A DNA stretch of 64,000 bases from JAWWOW01 sp033851265 (GCA_033851265.1 JAWWOW010000016.1:128954-192953), one strand, 5' to 3'; shown: positions 50,731 to 60,039, numbered from the stretch's first letter. The notes: generated from the sequence alone by a model not told the origin. Numbers and translations: made by a program.

Positions 50731-50932
50731 CGACCAAGAGTGCCGTACCGCTGCCCTTCCCGGCCAGTTGCCGTCCTACGGCCCCGCCGCCGCGGAGCCA
50801 TTAGGCCCGACGAAGTCGGGCGCGCAGGTCGGATCCTTCCCGAGGTCCCGGTTTGGGATGGGCTGGCACATAACGCCGGTGGGGTGACGGCTCTCCGGTG
50901 GAATAGAGCTGATGCTCCTGCATGGTCGACGC

Positions 50933-51646
50933 CTACGTGGATCGCAGTGTTTGGCTGATGTGCACACGGGCGCGGGCCATGGTGTCGAGGACCGCTGGAT
51001 CGTTTGACACGTTGAGTTCTGTTGTTGTGGTTAACAGTGCTGGGACTCCGGTGTCGGCGGCGAGAGCCGCGAGGTTCGCGGCGCGCTGCCACGACGTCGT
51101 GATCACGAGCAGTTGGTCAGCAGTGTGGATCGTCAGGTAGCGGACAAGCTTTCTTCGCCATGCAGGGCGCGTTTCGGTAGCGCGGTCGAGCTCGATGAGC
51201 CAGGCGCCGATCCGGTTGTCGTGTCGCCACATGACGCGCGCGTCCGGGTAGGGCGCGCCTGGGGGTGCCCAGGCGCGGAGTTCGGCTTCGCCTTGCCAGC
51301 CGGTTAAGACGGCTGGTGAGGCGAAGCCATCGCGGGTCGTCGCGACGAGGACGTCTGCCACCGCCAGTGTGTGGCCCAACTGCGCCAGTCCGGGTCGCCA
51401 GCTGCGCGATGCGGACTCGGGGAGTCCGCGGCGCGCAGCGCCGTACAGCCAGAGATGTCCTCGGTTTCCGGGGAGATGGACCTGGTCGAGGTAGCGCGCG
51501 CGGTGCAGGGTGTGCAGCCTGATCCGGAATGTCGACGGCGCCGCCGTTGGGGCGACCAGGGCGCGAAGTGTTGCCGCCGTGGCTAACCCGAGCGACCATG
51601 CGGCGTGGATGACGGCCTGGTCGCGGGGTGTGAGCCGTTCGGTCAC
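50933..51646 (-). CDS. Replication-relaxation family protein
   Basis: 237 residues. N-terminal winged-helix-like segment (LTPRDQAVIHAAWSLGLATAATLRALV...STFRIRLHTLHRARYLDQV), then LWLYGAARRGLPE, GHTLAVADVLVATTRDG and a conserved RIGAWLIELDRATETRPAWRRKLVRYL. This matches the Replic_Relax family found on actinobacterial plasmids and conjugative elements. It is last in the leftward transfer operon and overlaps the coupling ATPase stop by 4 bases. It probably acts in plasmid replication or DNA processing for transfer. Confidence 0.82.
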   Translation of the reverse strand: MTERLTPRDQAVIHAAWSLGLATAATLRALVAPTAAPSTFRIRLHTLHRARYLDQVHLPGNRGHLWLYGAARRGLPESASRSWRPGLAQLGHTLAVADVLVATTRDGFASPAVLTGWQGEAELRAWAPPGAPYPDARVMWRHDNRIGAWLIELDRATETRPAWRRKLVRYLTIHTADQLLVITTSWQRAANLAALAADTGVPALLTTTTELNVSNDPAVLDTMARARVHISQTLRST

Positions 51647-53943
51647 GATGCCTCACTGTCCTCGGCAATGTCGATCCACGGTTTCGACTCGTCGCTGTGC
51701 GTTCGAACGAGGGGTTGGCCGGCGACTCGGAGCTTGGCTGCGAGTCGCCGGATCTCGTCGTTCGAGCGTTTGGGTTCATCTAGTGGTCGGGTGCGGGCAG
51801 CTGTGACGCGCGGTCCGTCGACCGTCGGAATGCGCCAGTAGCACTCGTACGGGGCAAGGGCGGCCAGATCGTCGGCATTGAACGGGGTGAGAAACGGCTC
51901 GAGGACAAGGGCGTCACCGGGTGCGGTGCGGAAGGTGACGAGTGTGCCGACGTTCGCGAGCAGCGTCGTGAGCACGTCCGGAGAGATCGCGTGCACGCGG
52001 GACAGGTTCTGGTTGGCGACGACGAGACCGAGCCCGTACTTGCGGGTTGCGGTGACGACCTTGGCGAACGTCGACAACGCGAACTCTTGGAACTCGTCGA
52101 TGACCGCGACGACTGGTGGGCGCTCGTTGGCTGGGCGGGCCTCACGGGCCAGGGCGGCTTGGTAGAGCAGGCTGACGAGCAGTGATCCGATCAGCTCGAC
52201 GCTTCCCTCAGGGACGAGTCCCCGTGGCAGCGACACGAGCAGCAGCCGGCCGCTGTCCATCACCTCGTCGATGCGCAAGCCGGGGCCCGTGTCACCGAAG
52301 ACGGTGGCGAGCAGCGGGTTGCGGTCGAAGTCGGCGGCCTTGTTGAGGATGGCGCGGATCGTTCGGGAGCGGTCCTCTGGGGAGAGCGCCGCGAACTCGG
52401 CCCAGCGGGCGGCGATCCGCGCATCGCCCGATGCGCGGACGACGCCCGCACGGTAGGCGCCATCGGTGAGGAACCGTGGGAGGGCCGCCAGGCAGCCGTC
52501 GCCGCACGCGACGAGTGCGGCGACGGCTGCTTCGAGGAAGTGCATGAGGTTCGGCGTCGTTGCCCGGTGCAGCTTCCAGATGTCCGCGAAGACCGCCGTT
52601 ACCGCTGCCGAGCGGACGGCCCGCGCGATATCAACGCCTTCGGGCGGATGCGGTGGGATCCAGAGCGGATTCAGGGTTGGCAACTGTTGGGGATCGCTGA
52701 GGTCGAACAGTGCCACGCGGTTGGCATGATCGTCCGGCAGGCGAGCGAGCACTTGGCGGACGAGGTCGCCGTGCGGATCCAGCACGATCGCCGCTGTGCG
52801 CGTGGATGCCAGTGTCAGCGCGAGCTGCGCCAGCAGTGTCGTCTTGCCCGTCCCGGATGGGCCAACGATGTACGCGTGGCTCATGAGGTCGGTGACGCTG
52901 ACGCCGACCGGTTCGCTGCTCCCCCGGAATGGTGCATCGGCGAGGTGCAACCCGCCTGCCTGCAAGGCGTGCGACGTGGCACGGCGGCGGGCGCCGGTCC
53001 GTCGCAGGTGCGGGACGACGAGGTCCCGCCCGGGTGAGTGCACGAGGCCGGCGAGCTCGTCGATGGCGAGCACCATTCGCTCGCGACGACCAGGGGTGCC
53101 GGCGGCGATGCCGCGCCAGGTTCGCAGCGGTGGTTCGCCCCGTGGCGTGAAGGTGTTCTGGCCGACGACCGCGAACTGTCCCAACGCGCTGGCCAGTCCG
53201 GCGTGCCCACGGCCTGCGCGGTCACGTTTGGTGCTGAGCCAGGCCGTGCGCAGAGTGACGCGGAACGCGGGTTGGGCGGCCTTGCTGGCGATCCACTTCA
53301 GCCGAGCCTCGAGGTCGGCGCGTGGCAATGGCGGAGCGCCGTTCACGTTGGTGGCGTTGGCTGGGTCGCTGACCAGCAAGCTGAGGATCGCTGCGATCAC
53401 GTCGAACGGAACCAGCATGGTGCGCTGCCAGATGGGGCCGGTGTCGCTGCCCTGGGCGAGTCGTTGCGCGAGGGCCAGTGATCGGCGCGCGAACGAATGC
53501 GGCGCAGGTTGCAGGACTAGTGAGACCAGGCCGGCTTCGGCCAGTCGTGTCTCGGCGAGGGCGCCGAGCGTCATCGCCATCGGTTCGGAGTGTTCGAAGG
53601 CCCGCACTGTCTTGACCGGGTACGCGGAGTCGCTGGCAAGCGTCCACCGCTGCGCGGCGAGAAACGTCCCGGCACCGAGGGTCGGGATGGGTGACGCGCA
53701 GGGTTCGAGCTCGGCGTCGGGGTAGGTCGCCAGCACCATCGCTGTGAGTGGGTCTAGTCGTTCTGTCTCGGCGCGCAGCCAGATGCCGACGTCGCCGGGG
53801 ACACCACGCAACAGGATTTGTGTTGCCTGACCATGACGAGTTCCGGCCTGGATGGCGGCGTAGAGCTGTTCCGCGGTGAACGGTGCGGAGGTGTTGTCGC
53901 GTGGGACGACCCAGCGCAGCCAGCCGCGCTGCTGCGTGCTCAC
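51643..53943 (-). CDS. Conjugative transfer ATPase (TraG/VirD4- or HerA-like)
   Basis: 766 residues. Walker A at AYIVGPSGTGKTTLLAQLALTLA and Walker B at VVAVIDEFQEFALSTF. After these come the arginine-rich LGLVVANQNLSRVHAISPDVLTTLLANVGTLVTFR and ...EPFLTPFNADDLAALAPYECYWR, as in type IV coupling or TraM-recognition ATPases of actinobacterial elements. The N-terminal ~330 residues have no membrane helices but a large variable domain. It recruits the relaxosome or moves DNA through the channel. Overlaps both neighbours by 4 bases. Confidence 0.88.
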   Translation of the reverse strand: MSTQQRGWLRWVVPRDNTSAPFTAEQLYAAIQAGTRHGQATQILLRGVPGDVGIWLRAETERLDPLTAMVLATYPDAELEPCASPIPTLGAGTFLAAQRWTLASDSAYPVKTVRAFEHSEPMAMTLGALAETRLAEAGLVSLVLQPAPHSFARRSLALAQRLAQGSDTGPIWQRTMLVPFDVIAAILSLLVSDPANATNVNGAPPLPRADLEARLKWIASKAAQPAFRVTLRTAWLSTKRDRAGRGHAGLASALGQFAVVGQNTFTPRGEPPLRTWRGIAAGTPGRRERMVLAIDELAGLVHSPGRDLVVPHLRRTGARRRATSHALQAGGLHLADAPFRGSSEPVGVSVTDLMSHAYIVGPSGTGKTTLLAQLALTLASTRTAAIVLDPHGDLVRQVLARLPDDHANRVALFDLSDPQQLPTLNPLWIPPHPPEGVDIARAVRSAAVTAVFADIWKLHRATTPNLMHFLEAAVAALVACGDGCLAALPRFLTDGAYRAGVVRASGDARIAARWAEFAALSPEDRSRTIRAILNKAADFDRNPLLATVFGDTGPGLRIDEVMDSGRLLLVSLPRGLVPEGSVELIGSLLVSLLYQAALAREARPANERPPVVAVIDEFQEFALSTFAKVVTATRKYGLGLVVANQNLSRVHAISPDVLTTLLANVGTLVTFRTAPGDALVLEPFLTPFNADDLAALAPYECYWRIPTVDGPRVTAARTRPLDEPKRSNDEIRRLAAKLRVAGQPLVRTHSDESKPWIDIAEDSEAS

Positions 53944-54770
53944 GTAGTAAGCCTCGGCCAGACCTGCAGATACGGGTACGGGTCGATCTGCCCGGCCGCC
54001 GACCCGGTGATCGAGATGCCGAGGTGCAGGTGCGGTGGTGTGGTGCGCGCGTTGCCCGTGTTGCCGGAGGCCCCGAGGAGCTGTCCGGGTTCGACGATCT
54101 GGCCGGGAGCGAGCCTCGGCTCGGCCCCGGACAGATGCGCGTAGTAGTAGCGCCAGCCGTCCTCGCCGCGCAACGTGATGGTGATGCCGCCCTTGCCGAC
54201 TTCCGTGCGGGTTAGGCGCAGCACCTCGGCGCGGACGCAGGCGACGACCGGCGTGCCGATCGCGGTGAAGATGTCGCTGGCTGGGTAGTCGTGGTGGCCT
54301 TGCGTGTACGAGTTCGGTCCGGCGACCGGGAACACGTAACGCTTGGCGTCGAGTGGTGGTCCGTTCGGGTGATAGTCGTAGCCGTAGCTGGCGGCGAGGA
54401 CGAGCACGTCGTGGACGAGCGTGCTCGTCGGTGGGTAGTTCGTCAGCGCTTTGACGGCGTCCCAGGCGCCGCCAGGGAGACGGTCGGCGCGCAACAGTTG
54501 CTGCGCGCCGGTCAGGATCTGCGAGGGCGTCGTTCTGAAGTCGGTCGTGACGTCGGCGACTGCGACCAGCAGCGCTGGGGGCAGGGCGACGGTGCGGGCT
54601 GCGTTGAGAAATGCAGCCCGCAGCTCAACCGGTGCGGCGGCGACTTGCTCGTCGTCGGAAGCCCCGGCAGCCGCCGTCGGAGCGGCGGTCGATCCGCCTG
54701 CGATCGCGGCGACCAGCAGCAGCGGGATCCCGAAGATCGCCGCGAACGTCGCGAGCAGGATCCGTTTCAC
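53940..54770 (-). CDS. M23-family peptidase (transfer-associated)
   Basis: 276 residues. Signal or anchor segment (ILLATFAAIFGIPLLLVAAIAGG). A helical middle region follows, with residues resembling a lytic or structural stalk (ALPPALLVAVADVTTDFRTTPSQIL). The C-terminal LytM/M23 domain has zinc ligands in HHDYPASDI (HxxxD) and PPHLHLGI (HxH). In actinobacterial T4SS loci such proteins open the peptidoglycan for the channel. The operon order VirB4, M23, coupling ATPase is typical of these elements. Confidence 0.88.
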   Translation of the reverse strand: MKRILLATFAAIFGIPLLLVAAIAGGSTAAPTAAAGASDDEQVAAAPVELRAAFLNAARTVALPPALLVAVADVTTDFRTTPSQILTGAQQLLRADRLPGGAWDAVKALTNYPPTSTLVHDVLVLAASYGYDYHPNGPPLDAKRYVFPVAGPNSYTQGHHDYPASDIFTAIGTPVVACVRAEVLRLTRTEVGKGGITITLRGEDGWRYYYAHLSGAEPRLAPGQIVEPGQLLGASGNTGNARTTPPHLHLGISITGSAAGQIDPYPYLQVWPRLTT

Positions 54771-56680
54771 CGGCGTGGACCTGATGACGCGAGCTCGTGT
54801 TCGGCTCGTGCGCCGACGATGTGGACGGGAGTTCGCATCGTCGGCGTGATCAGCAGACCGCTCCCCCGCTGACCGGGTTGCAGGAGTTCGGCCTCGGCGT
54901 CGGTCAGTCCGAGGCCGGTTGCGACCGCGGCACGTTCGTGGTCTTCGCAGCCGAGCAGCAGTTTCGTCGCGGCGTTCGCGAGAACTGCTTCGCCGGATGG
55001 GTGGCCGAGGAAGTCCGACAGCCGTTGCGTGACGATCTCGAGGGCGACGCCGTACTTTCGCGCCCGGCGGGCGAACTGCGCGAGCAGTCCGGCCGCCGGC
55101 GGGTCGTCGAGAAGCAGATGAGCCTCGTCGACGACGACCAGGCGTCGTCGTTCAATGTCCGCGGCCATCGTCTGCCACCACGACCACGCGAGCACGCAGG
55201 CCATGACCGCCGGCCGCACACGTTCGGAGACCGCGCGCAGGTCGAACACGACAAGGTCAGGCGGATCGTTCAGGTCAGGGTTGGGCGCGAACAGATCAGC
55301 GACGCTGCCGGCCGCCGCCGGGGCGAGCCGGGCGGCGAGGTCGGCGCCGGTGAACGGTGGGTGAGCCGCGATGTCCATGACGCTGGCCAACAGGTCACCG
55401 GCCGTCACTGCCGTTGGTTTGTCTGCGCGCAGGATCGCCAACGCCCGGTCGAGCAACGCAAGATCCACCGCCGTCAACGGTTCGCCCAGCAATGCCGTTG
55501 CCCACGAGGCAAGGACAGACAGGCCATCGGACGCGGCGAGCCGTGGCTGGCAAGCCAACCCCACCGGGTCAAGGCCCGCTGGCTCTTCCCCGACCGCCAA
55601 GGTCAGCCCGCCGAGAACGTCGCTGACACCGCCGAACTCACCCTCGGGGTCGATCACCACCCCGGACGCGCCCGCGACGAGATGACGCATCAGTTCGAGC
55701 TTGGCCGCGTACGACTTACCAGCGCCGGAGGTCCCGACCACGAGTCGGGACGGGTTGTGCAAGGAGAAGCGGTCCACCAACAGGGGAGCCTCGGACGCTG
55801 GGTCGATGCCGGCGAGCACTCCCCCGTTGCTGATGTCCGGTCCGACCGGGTGCGGGATGGTGGCGGCGACGCTGGCCGCGTCCAGCAGCCGCCAGGGCCA
55901 GTTGATCGGGAAGCCGCCCGGTTGGGTTGCTTTCCAGGCTGGTGCTTGTTGCCAGCGCGGGATGTGGGTGCTCGCGACGAGAGCGGCGAGCGTGTCGTTG
56001 ATCCACGCCGTGGTGGCGTCGAGGGCGGTGAGGTCGTCGCCCTCGACGCCGAGCAGCACCTGTACTTGCAGGAGCTGAGTCGTGCCGCGGGCCAGCGCAT
56101 CGCGGAGTGCTTCCGCCGTTTCCGCCGCTACGGCTAGGTCGGGGTCGGTGAGTCGACCGGCTTGTTCATCGAGTGCTGACGTTGATGCCACCGCGGATAG
56201 CCGGCGGCGCAGCATCTTGGCGGCAAGGGGCCGCTGCACCGGTCGCAGGTGCAGCATCACCGCAGCGCAGTCTTCAGCGATGTCGCTCAGCCAGTTGGGG
56301 TTGAGGGCGGCGGGCCAGCCGATGAGCGCGATCACGCGCGCGACACGTCCGTCGGCCAGACGGACGTGATCGCGCGCCTCCTGCCGAACCTCGACCGCTG
56401 CGTGGGCCGGTGGTTGGTTGCGCAGCAGAACCGTGTACCGGGCGTGCGCGGAAGCGGCGAGGTGGCGCGTCAGGCGCGCCGCCTCGCCGTCGCCGGGGAC
56501 ATCGACGTTCAATGTTCGAGGTCCGTGCCAGATCTGGACGGGTCGGTCGAGCGCGACGGCCATAGCCGTCCACTCGTCGAGGAGGCGTTGGCGGCCGCCC
56601 TCGTCCCGCAGAAGGTAGGGCGGGTCGCAGCGGAGTTCGATGGCCTCCGGTTCAGCAGAAGCAGTCGAGGATGTCCTCAT
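54767..56680 (-). CDS. VirB4/TraC-type conjugation ATPase
   Basis: 637 residues. The N-terminal ~270 residues form the VirB4-like domain that precedes the motor. The motor has Walker A LVVGTSGAGKSYAAKLELMRHL, acidic VVIDPEGEFGG, and Walker B RRLVVVDEAHLLLDDP. These are followed by ARKYGVALEIVTQRLSDFLGHP and a typical KLLLGCEDHE ending. Supplies energy for pilus assembly and channel function. Starts inside the 3' end of the PrgI gene (29-base overlap), and its stop overlaps the M23 gene by 4 bases. Confidence 0.9.
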   Translation of the reverse strand: MRTSSTASAEPEAIELRCDPPYLLRDEGGRQRLLDEWTAMAVALDRPVQIWHGPRTLNVDVPGDGEAARLTRHLAASAHARYTVLLRNQPPAHAAVEVRQEARDHVRLADGRVARVIALIGWPAALNPNWLSDIAEDCAAVMLHLRPVQRPLAAKMLRRRLSAVASTSALDEQAGRLTDPDLAVAAETAEALRDALARGTTQLLQVQVLLGVEGDDLTALDATTAWINDTLAALVASTHIPRWQQAPAWKATQPGGFPINWPWRLLDAASVAATIPHPVGPDISNGGVLAGIDPASEAPLLVDRFSLHNPSRLVVGTSGAGKSYAAKLELMRHLVAGASGVVIDPEGEFGGVSDVLGGLTLAVGEEPAGLDPVGLACQPRLAASDGLSVLASWATALLGEPLTAVDLALLDRALAILRADKPTAVTAGDLLASVMDIAAHPPFTGADLAARLAPAAAGSVADLFAPNPDLNDPPDLVVFDLRAVSERVRPAVMACVLAWSWWQTMAADIERRRLVVVDEAHLLLDDPPAAGLLAQFARRARKYGVALEIVTQRLSDFLGHPSGEAVLANAATKLLLGCEDHERAAVATGLGLTDAEAELLQPGQRGSGLLITPTMRTPVHIVGARAEHELASSGPRR

Positions 56681-57404
56681 CTGGATCCACCTCCCACAGC
56701 CACCACCAGGGATCGAGCACAGTGATCCGCGGCCCAGGTGTGCGAGCCGGAGTCGGTACTGGGGGCGGTGCGACGGTGCGCGGCAGCACCGAGTGAGTGC
56801 TCGGCGTTGCGGTCGGAGAAGTCGTGGCCGTGAGCGGCTCCGGCGATGGTGATGTCGCGGCGGAGCCGCTGTGGTGTTGCTGCGACCCGGTGCCTTGTCC
56901 GCCGGTCAGCGTCCAGGGCTGCAGGTACAGAGCGACGGCGCTGACGGCGCAGGCACCGACGAGAAGGGCCACGTCGCGACTGCGAATGCGCGGACGCTTG
57001 CGCGGCTGCGACTGCTCGGCTGTTACCTCCGACGCCGGGACGTCTGACGCGGGAGCGACCGACTGGTTGGGTTCGTCGTTCCGCCGTTCCGCCTTCTTCG
57101 GCTGTGTCGGAGCGGAGATGGGATCTCGCGACGTACGTCGGCGGCGGCGCCGATAAGTAAGGAGAGGCAGGGCCCATGCCAGCATCGGTCGGCCGCCCGG
57201 TTTCCACCAGGCGCCGAGCACCCCACCGGCGAGGAGCAACATCCCTGGGATCGCTAGCACCGGCTGCCGTCGAGCGAGAATCAGCAAGCCGACACCGACG
57301 CCAGCCACCGCGAGCCAACCGGCCGCGCGGAAGGTAATCGGCCCGACGAGGCGGTCCTCCACATCGAGATCCGCCGGGACCTGCACCACCGGATCGCGGT
57401 TCAA
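56652..57404 (-). CDS. PrgI-family transfer protein with long C-terminal extension
   Basis: 250 residues. The N-terminal ~85 residues match PrgI/VirB3-like proteins (VQVPADLDVEDRLVGPITFRAAGWLAVAGVGVGLLILA, two membrane helices, WALPLLTYRRRRRR). The rest is a linker rich in Glu/Pro/Ser, a third membrane helix (DVALLVGACAVSAVALYL) and an exported Thr/Pro-rich tail ending in WWWLWEVDPDEDILDCFC. The extra tail may contact the cell wall or pilus. It overlaps the pilin gene by 4 bases. Confidence 0.8.
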   Translation of the reverse strand: MNRDPVVQVPADLDVEDRLVGPITFRAAGWLAVAGVGVGLLILARRQPVLAIPGMLLLAGGVLGAWWKPGGRPMLAWALPLLTYRRRRRRTSRDPISAPTQPKKAERRNDEPNQSVAPASDVPASEVTAEQSQPRKRPRIRSRDVALLVGACAVSAVALYLQPWTLTGGQGTGSQQHHSGSAATSPSPEPLTATTSPTATPSTHSVLPRTVAPPPVPTPARTPGPRITVLDPWWWLWEVDPDEDILDCFC

Positions 57405-57850
57405 TTCAGCGCCGCGACAACGAGGTTCACGATCACGTTCGCGGACAGCGCGATCGCGAGTCCGGCCGCCGCAGCCACCAGGCCGCCTTTGGCGTCGGCC
57501 TGCCGGGCCGGGTTACCGGAGCTGAGCGTCCAGCGCACGCCGTTCACCGCGATGAACAGCACAGCCACGCTGGCCGCGATGGCCGTGACGTAGTTGGTCA
57601 GCTTGCTCGCGAACGACTTGACCTGGCTGATGTCACCGCCGCTTGCTGCCAACGCGACGCTGGCCTGCTCGATGAGCACGACGAGAAGCACGCCAACCAA
57701 CAGGCCCAGCCACCATGCCCGCCGCATCCACTTCGCCGGTACGAGTCGTTGTTCGGCTGTCGCTTTCCGATTGTCGACCGGTCTTGATTCGTGATCCTGG
57801 TTCTTGGTCTTGACTTTGGTTTTGGGTTTTAGGTTTTGGATTTTGACCAT
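57401..57850 (-). CDS. TrbC/VirB2-like pilin
   Basis: 149 residues from the ATG at 57850 (AAGGGAAGAG site). Longer frames upstream cover an inverted repeat and are unlikely to be coding. A Lys/Gln/Asn-rich N terminus (VKIQNLKPKTKVKTKNQDHE) is followed by a hydrophobic signal-like helix (WLGLLVGVLLVVLIEQASVALA). Two further helices (YVTAIAASVAVLFIAVNGVRWTLSSG and KGGLVAAAAGLAIALSANVIVNLVV) are separated by a short loop. This is the VirB2/TrbC two-helix layout, with the usual G(V)RW...SGNP..Q..AK loop. Confidence 0.8.
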   Translation of the reverse strand: MVKIQNLKPKTKVKTKNQDHESRPVDNRKATAEQRLVPAKWMRRAWWLGLLVGVLLVVLIEQASVALAASGGDISQVKSFASKLTNYVTAIAASVAVLFIAVNGVRWTLSSGNPARQADAKGGLVAAAAGLAIALSANVIVNLVVAALN

Positions 57851-57937
57851 CTCTTCCCTTCTGGTTCCTTGCTCCACTTGCCTCCGCTGCGCCCCCGCTT
57901 TTCGCCCACTCCCTCTTTCTTCTGTCCTGACGAGGGA

Positions 57938-57994
57938 GTGGGACCAGGTCGGGGGTGCGGAGTCGCCAGCGGAGCAGCCCCGACCTGGTCCCAC
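57938..57994. repeat. 17-bp perfect inverted repeat between VirB6-like and pilin genes
   Basis: Arms GTGGGACCAGGTCGGGG (57938-57954) and its exact complement CCCCGACCTGGTCCCAC (57978-57994), 23-base loop. It lies in the 175-base gap between the VirB6-like gene and the pilin. It may stabilise the pilin message, end part of the transcription, or bind a regulator. No U-tract follows in the leftward direction. Confidence 0.75.
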
Positions 57995-58025
57995 GACCAC
58001 GACCGTCGACGTGCATTTGCGCAGG

Positions 58026-59219
58026 TCACCGGGGGCGCAGCGGAGGCTCACGGGGCTTCTCTTGGCTTGGCGTCGCGCGCGGCGTCCCGCGCGGCGTCGC
58101 TGTTCGCCGCGACGCTGTACTTCCGCCCTGGGCAGATGGCGTTCGTTTCGTGGCCGAATATCGGGCTTGGGCGTTGGCCGGCGGTGTCGGCGTGACGACT
58201 CCGACCGCCGATGTTGCGACGTGCCGGGTGGTGCGACTTGCTCGTCGCAACCGGTGGCTGACTTCTGCTGCTTCCACGCCGACTGCGACTCCCGCGACCC
58301 AGCCGGGCAGCTTGGTCATCAGTGCGAGCACCGCGACGCCAGCGAGCGCGCCGGTCAGGCCGGTGCGCTCGGAGGTGAACATTGCGACGTAGGTGCCAAC
58401 TAGCACGGCGTTCGCCACCGGCAGGAAGACCGTGGCCAACTGAAGGCGCCACCACAATCGCGCCACGCCCGCGCCACTCGGGAGTAGCGCGAAGCCCATC
58501 GCGACCGGCGCCAGTACGACCAGTAGCCACAGTGTTGCCCAGCGGATGAGGCCGACTACGACGAGTGCGATGAGCAAGACGACGCCGACGGTCGTCGTGA
58601 CAAGCAGTGCAAGACCCGCACCTGCGTCGCCGTGTACTGCTTGCGTCAGCGCGTTCCAGAGCGGGTTATTGCCCGAGCCGAAGCCCGCACCGACGAACGC
58701 GTCTACCAGGCGGTTGGCAAGAGCAACCTCGAGCGCGACCAGGGGCAGGGAGATCGCTGCTGTCAACAAGCAGCCCGGGAGTCGGATGCTGATCGCCTCT
58801 CTGGCTGCCATGGACAGCCGGTTCGTGTTGCCCGGGATGACGGCGACACCGGCGATCGCGACGAGGAGTCCGGCGCAGGCGAACAACGCGGACAGACTGA
58901 CCAGCCAGTAGGAACGCAGCGTCGCCTCGACGAGCAGGTCCGGTGTGTGCAGCACGTAGCGCACGACCGGATCGGCGAGTTGTTTGAGGAAGTCATCCGA
59001 GAGCGCACGTAGCAGTGCCTTGACTGCATCGACAACTTTGCCGCCGACCCACGAGCCGACACCGCCGATCGGGTTCGGGATGGGAATCGATGGCGCGACG
59101 GGCGCGTCCCGCCCGACCTCGATGGGGAGTACGCCAGCCAGATCAATTGGAGTGATGGCCGCCTCCTGGTCGACACCTCGGCCGAGCCGGACGGCCCGCC
59201 GCGCCGAGCAAGAGTGCAA
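58026..59219 (-). CDS. VirB6/TrbL-like polytopic transfer protein
   Basis: 397 residues. The start is probably the TTG at 59219; a GTG/ATG within the first 30 codons is possible. At least six membrane helices (LVSLSALFACAGLLVAIAGVAVI, LLTAAISLPLVALEVAL, LALLVTTTVGVVLLIALVVVGLI, LWLLVVLAPVAMGFALL, LATVFLPVANAVLVGTYVAM, LTGALAGVAVLALMTKL) are followed by a basic, Ser/Thr/Pro-rich cytosolic tail. The order VirB6-pilin-PrgI-VirB4 is standard for actinobacterial T4SS loci. First gene of the leftward transfer operon. Confidence 0.8.
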   Translation of the reverse strand: MHSCSARRAVRLGRGVDQEAAITPIDLAGVLPIEVGRDAPVAPSIPIPNPIGGVGSWVGGKVVDAVKALLRALSDDFLKQLADPVVRYVLHTPDLLVEATLRSYWLVSLSALFACAGLLVAIAGVAVIPGNTNRLSMAAREAISIRLPGCLLTAAISLPLVALEVALANRLVDAFVGAGFGSGNNPLWNALTQAVHGDAGAGLALLVTTTVGVVLLIALVVVGLIRWATLWLLVVLAPVAMGFALLPSGAGVARLWWRLQLATVFLPVANAVLVGTYVAMFTSERTGLTGALAGVAVLALMTKLPGWVAGVAVGVEAAEVSHRLRRASRTTRHVATSAVGVVTPTPPANAQARYSATKRTPSAQGGSTASRRTATPRGTPRATPSQEKPREPPLRPR

Positions 59220-59251
59220 TCAAGTTGTGCCAAAAGTTGGAGTTGTCCGCG

Positions 59252-59334
59252 AACCTCACTGCAACCTCACCGAACCTCACGAGAAGTTCACCGGAACCTC
59301 ACGGCTTTCGTGAGGTTCCGGTGAGGTTCCGGTG
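59252..59334. repeat. Iteron-like AACCTCAC array with 15-bp hairpin
   Basis: AACCTCAC occurs at 59252-59259, 59263-59270, 59273-59280 and 59295-59302, with a near copy (AAGTTCAC) at 59284-59291, so spacing is 10-11 bases. The last copy is inside a perfect inverted repeat CACCGGAACCTCACG (59289-59303/59309-59323), and GAGGTTCCGGT is then repeated once more to 59334. This is a helically phased array between the divergent transfer operon and the 59404 operon. It is an operator or a replication/transfer origin. Confidence 0.7.
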
Positions 59335-59403
59335 AGCATTCGCGTGCAGCGTCTGCATCCCACACGCGCCGGAAAGACCGGCGTGGTTTGAAAGGAGTTA
59401 GGG

Positions 59404-60039
59404 ATGCAACTTCACGTTGGACGCGCAGCGAAGCTGGCGGCGACGCTGGCGATCGGCGTCTCGTTGGCGGGTTGTTCAGTAGGCCATTCCGCCGCGGGCG
59501 CCAAGCCCACGCCGTCAGCTTCTCAGCATCAGTCCGCAGACGATCCCGCTTCTGAGATCAGTCGGGATGCGCAGTCCTGGGTCTGCTGCCCGCCGGCCGC
59601 GCGTGGCCCGGACAAAGCCATCCCTCAGCGAGACCCGATGGTCGAGTTGTGGACAGCTCCTGCACCCCGCGGTAGCGGCCCGCAGATCTCCCTGCGCTTC
59701 CTGCGCGCACTCCAGCGCGGCGATGAGCTCGCTGCCGCTAGCGAGTTGTCCGCCTGGGGCAGGACGCTGCTGGCTCAGGCTGGCATGTCAGCGATCCACC
59801 GCGTGATGCGCGACGTCGTTCGGCATGCAGAGTTGGACCGCACAGGGATGTGCAGTCGCGCGCGATCCCTGAGTGCCAACGCTGCCGTTGTGTCATGTGG
59901 ATCGCGGCATGTTGTCGTCCACCTTGGTGACTGGATCACGCCCGGCGTTCTGATCTCGGCCGAACATCCGCGGCACGACGTCTACCGCGGACCGCACACC
60001 CACGCCTTCACCACTCTCGACCTGCTCACGCTGCGATGA
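59404..60039 (+). CDS. Lipoprotein of the element's regulatory operon
   Basis: 211 residues. ATG with a GAAAGGAG site at 59390-59397. Signal peptide with lipobox SLAGC-S. Pro/Ser-rich linker, then a globular domain with a Cys pair in WVCCPPAA and later Cys (GMCSRARS, VVSCGSRHVVVH). The region ISLRFLRALQRGDELAAASELSAWGRTLL resembles the N-terminal helix pair of SnoaL-like or stalk domains of T4SS lipoproteins. Probably an outer component or accessory of the transfer machinery. Stop overlaps the HTH gene (ATGA). Confidence 0.65.
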   Translation: MQLHVGRAAKLAATLAIGVSLAGCSVGHSAAGAKPTPSASQHQSADDPASEISRDAQSWVCCPPAARGPDKAIPQRDPMVELWTAPAPRGSGPQISLRFLRALQRGDELAAASELSAWGRTLLAQAGMSAIHRVMRDVVRHAELDRTGMCSRARSLSANAAVVSCGSRHVVVHLGDWITPGVLISAEHPRHDVYRGPHTHAFTTLDLLTLR

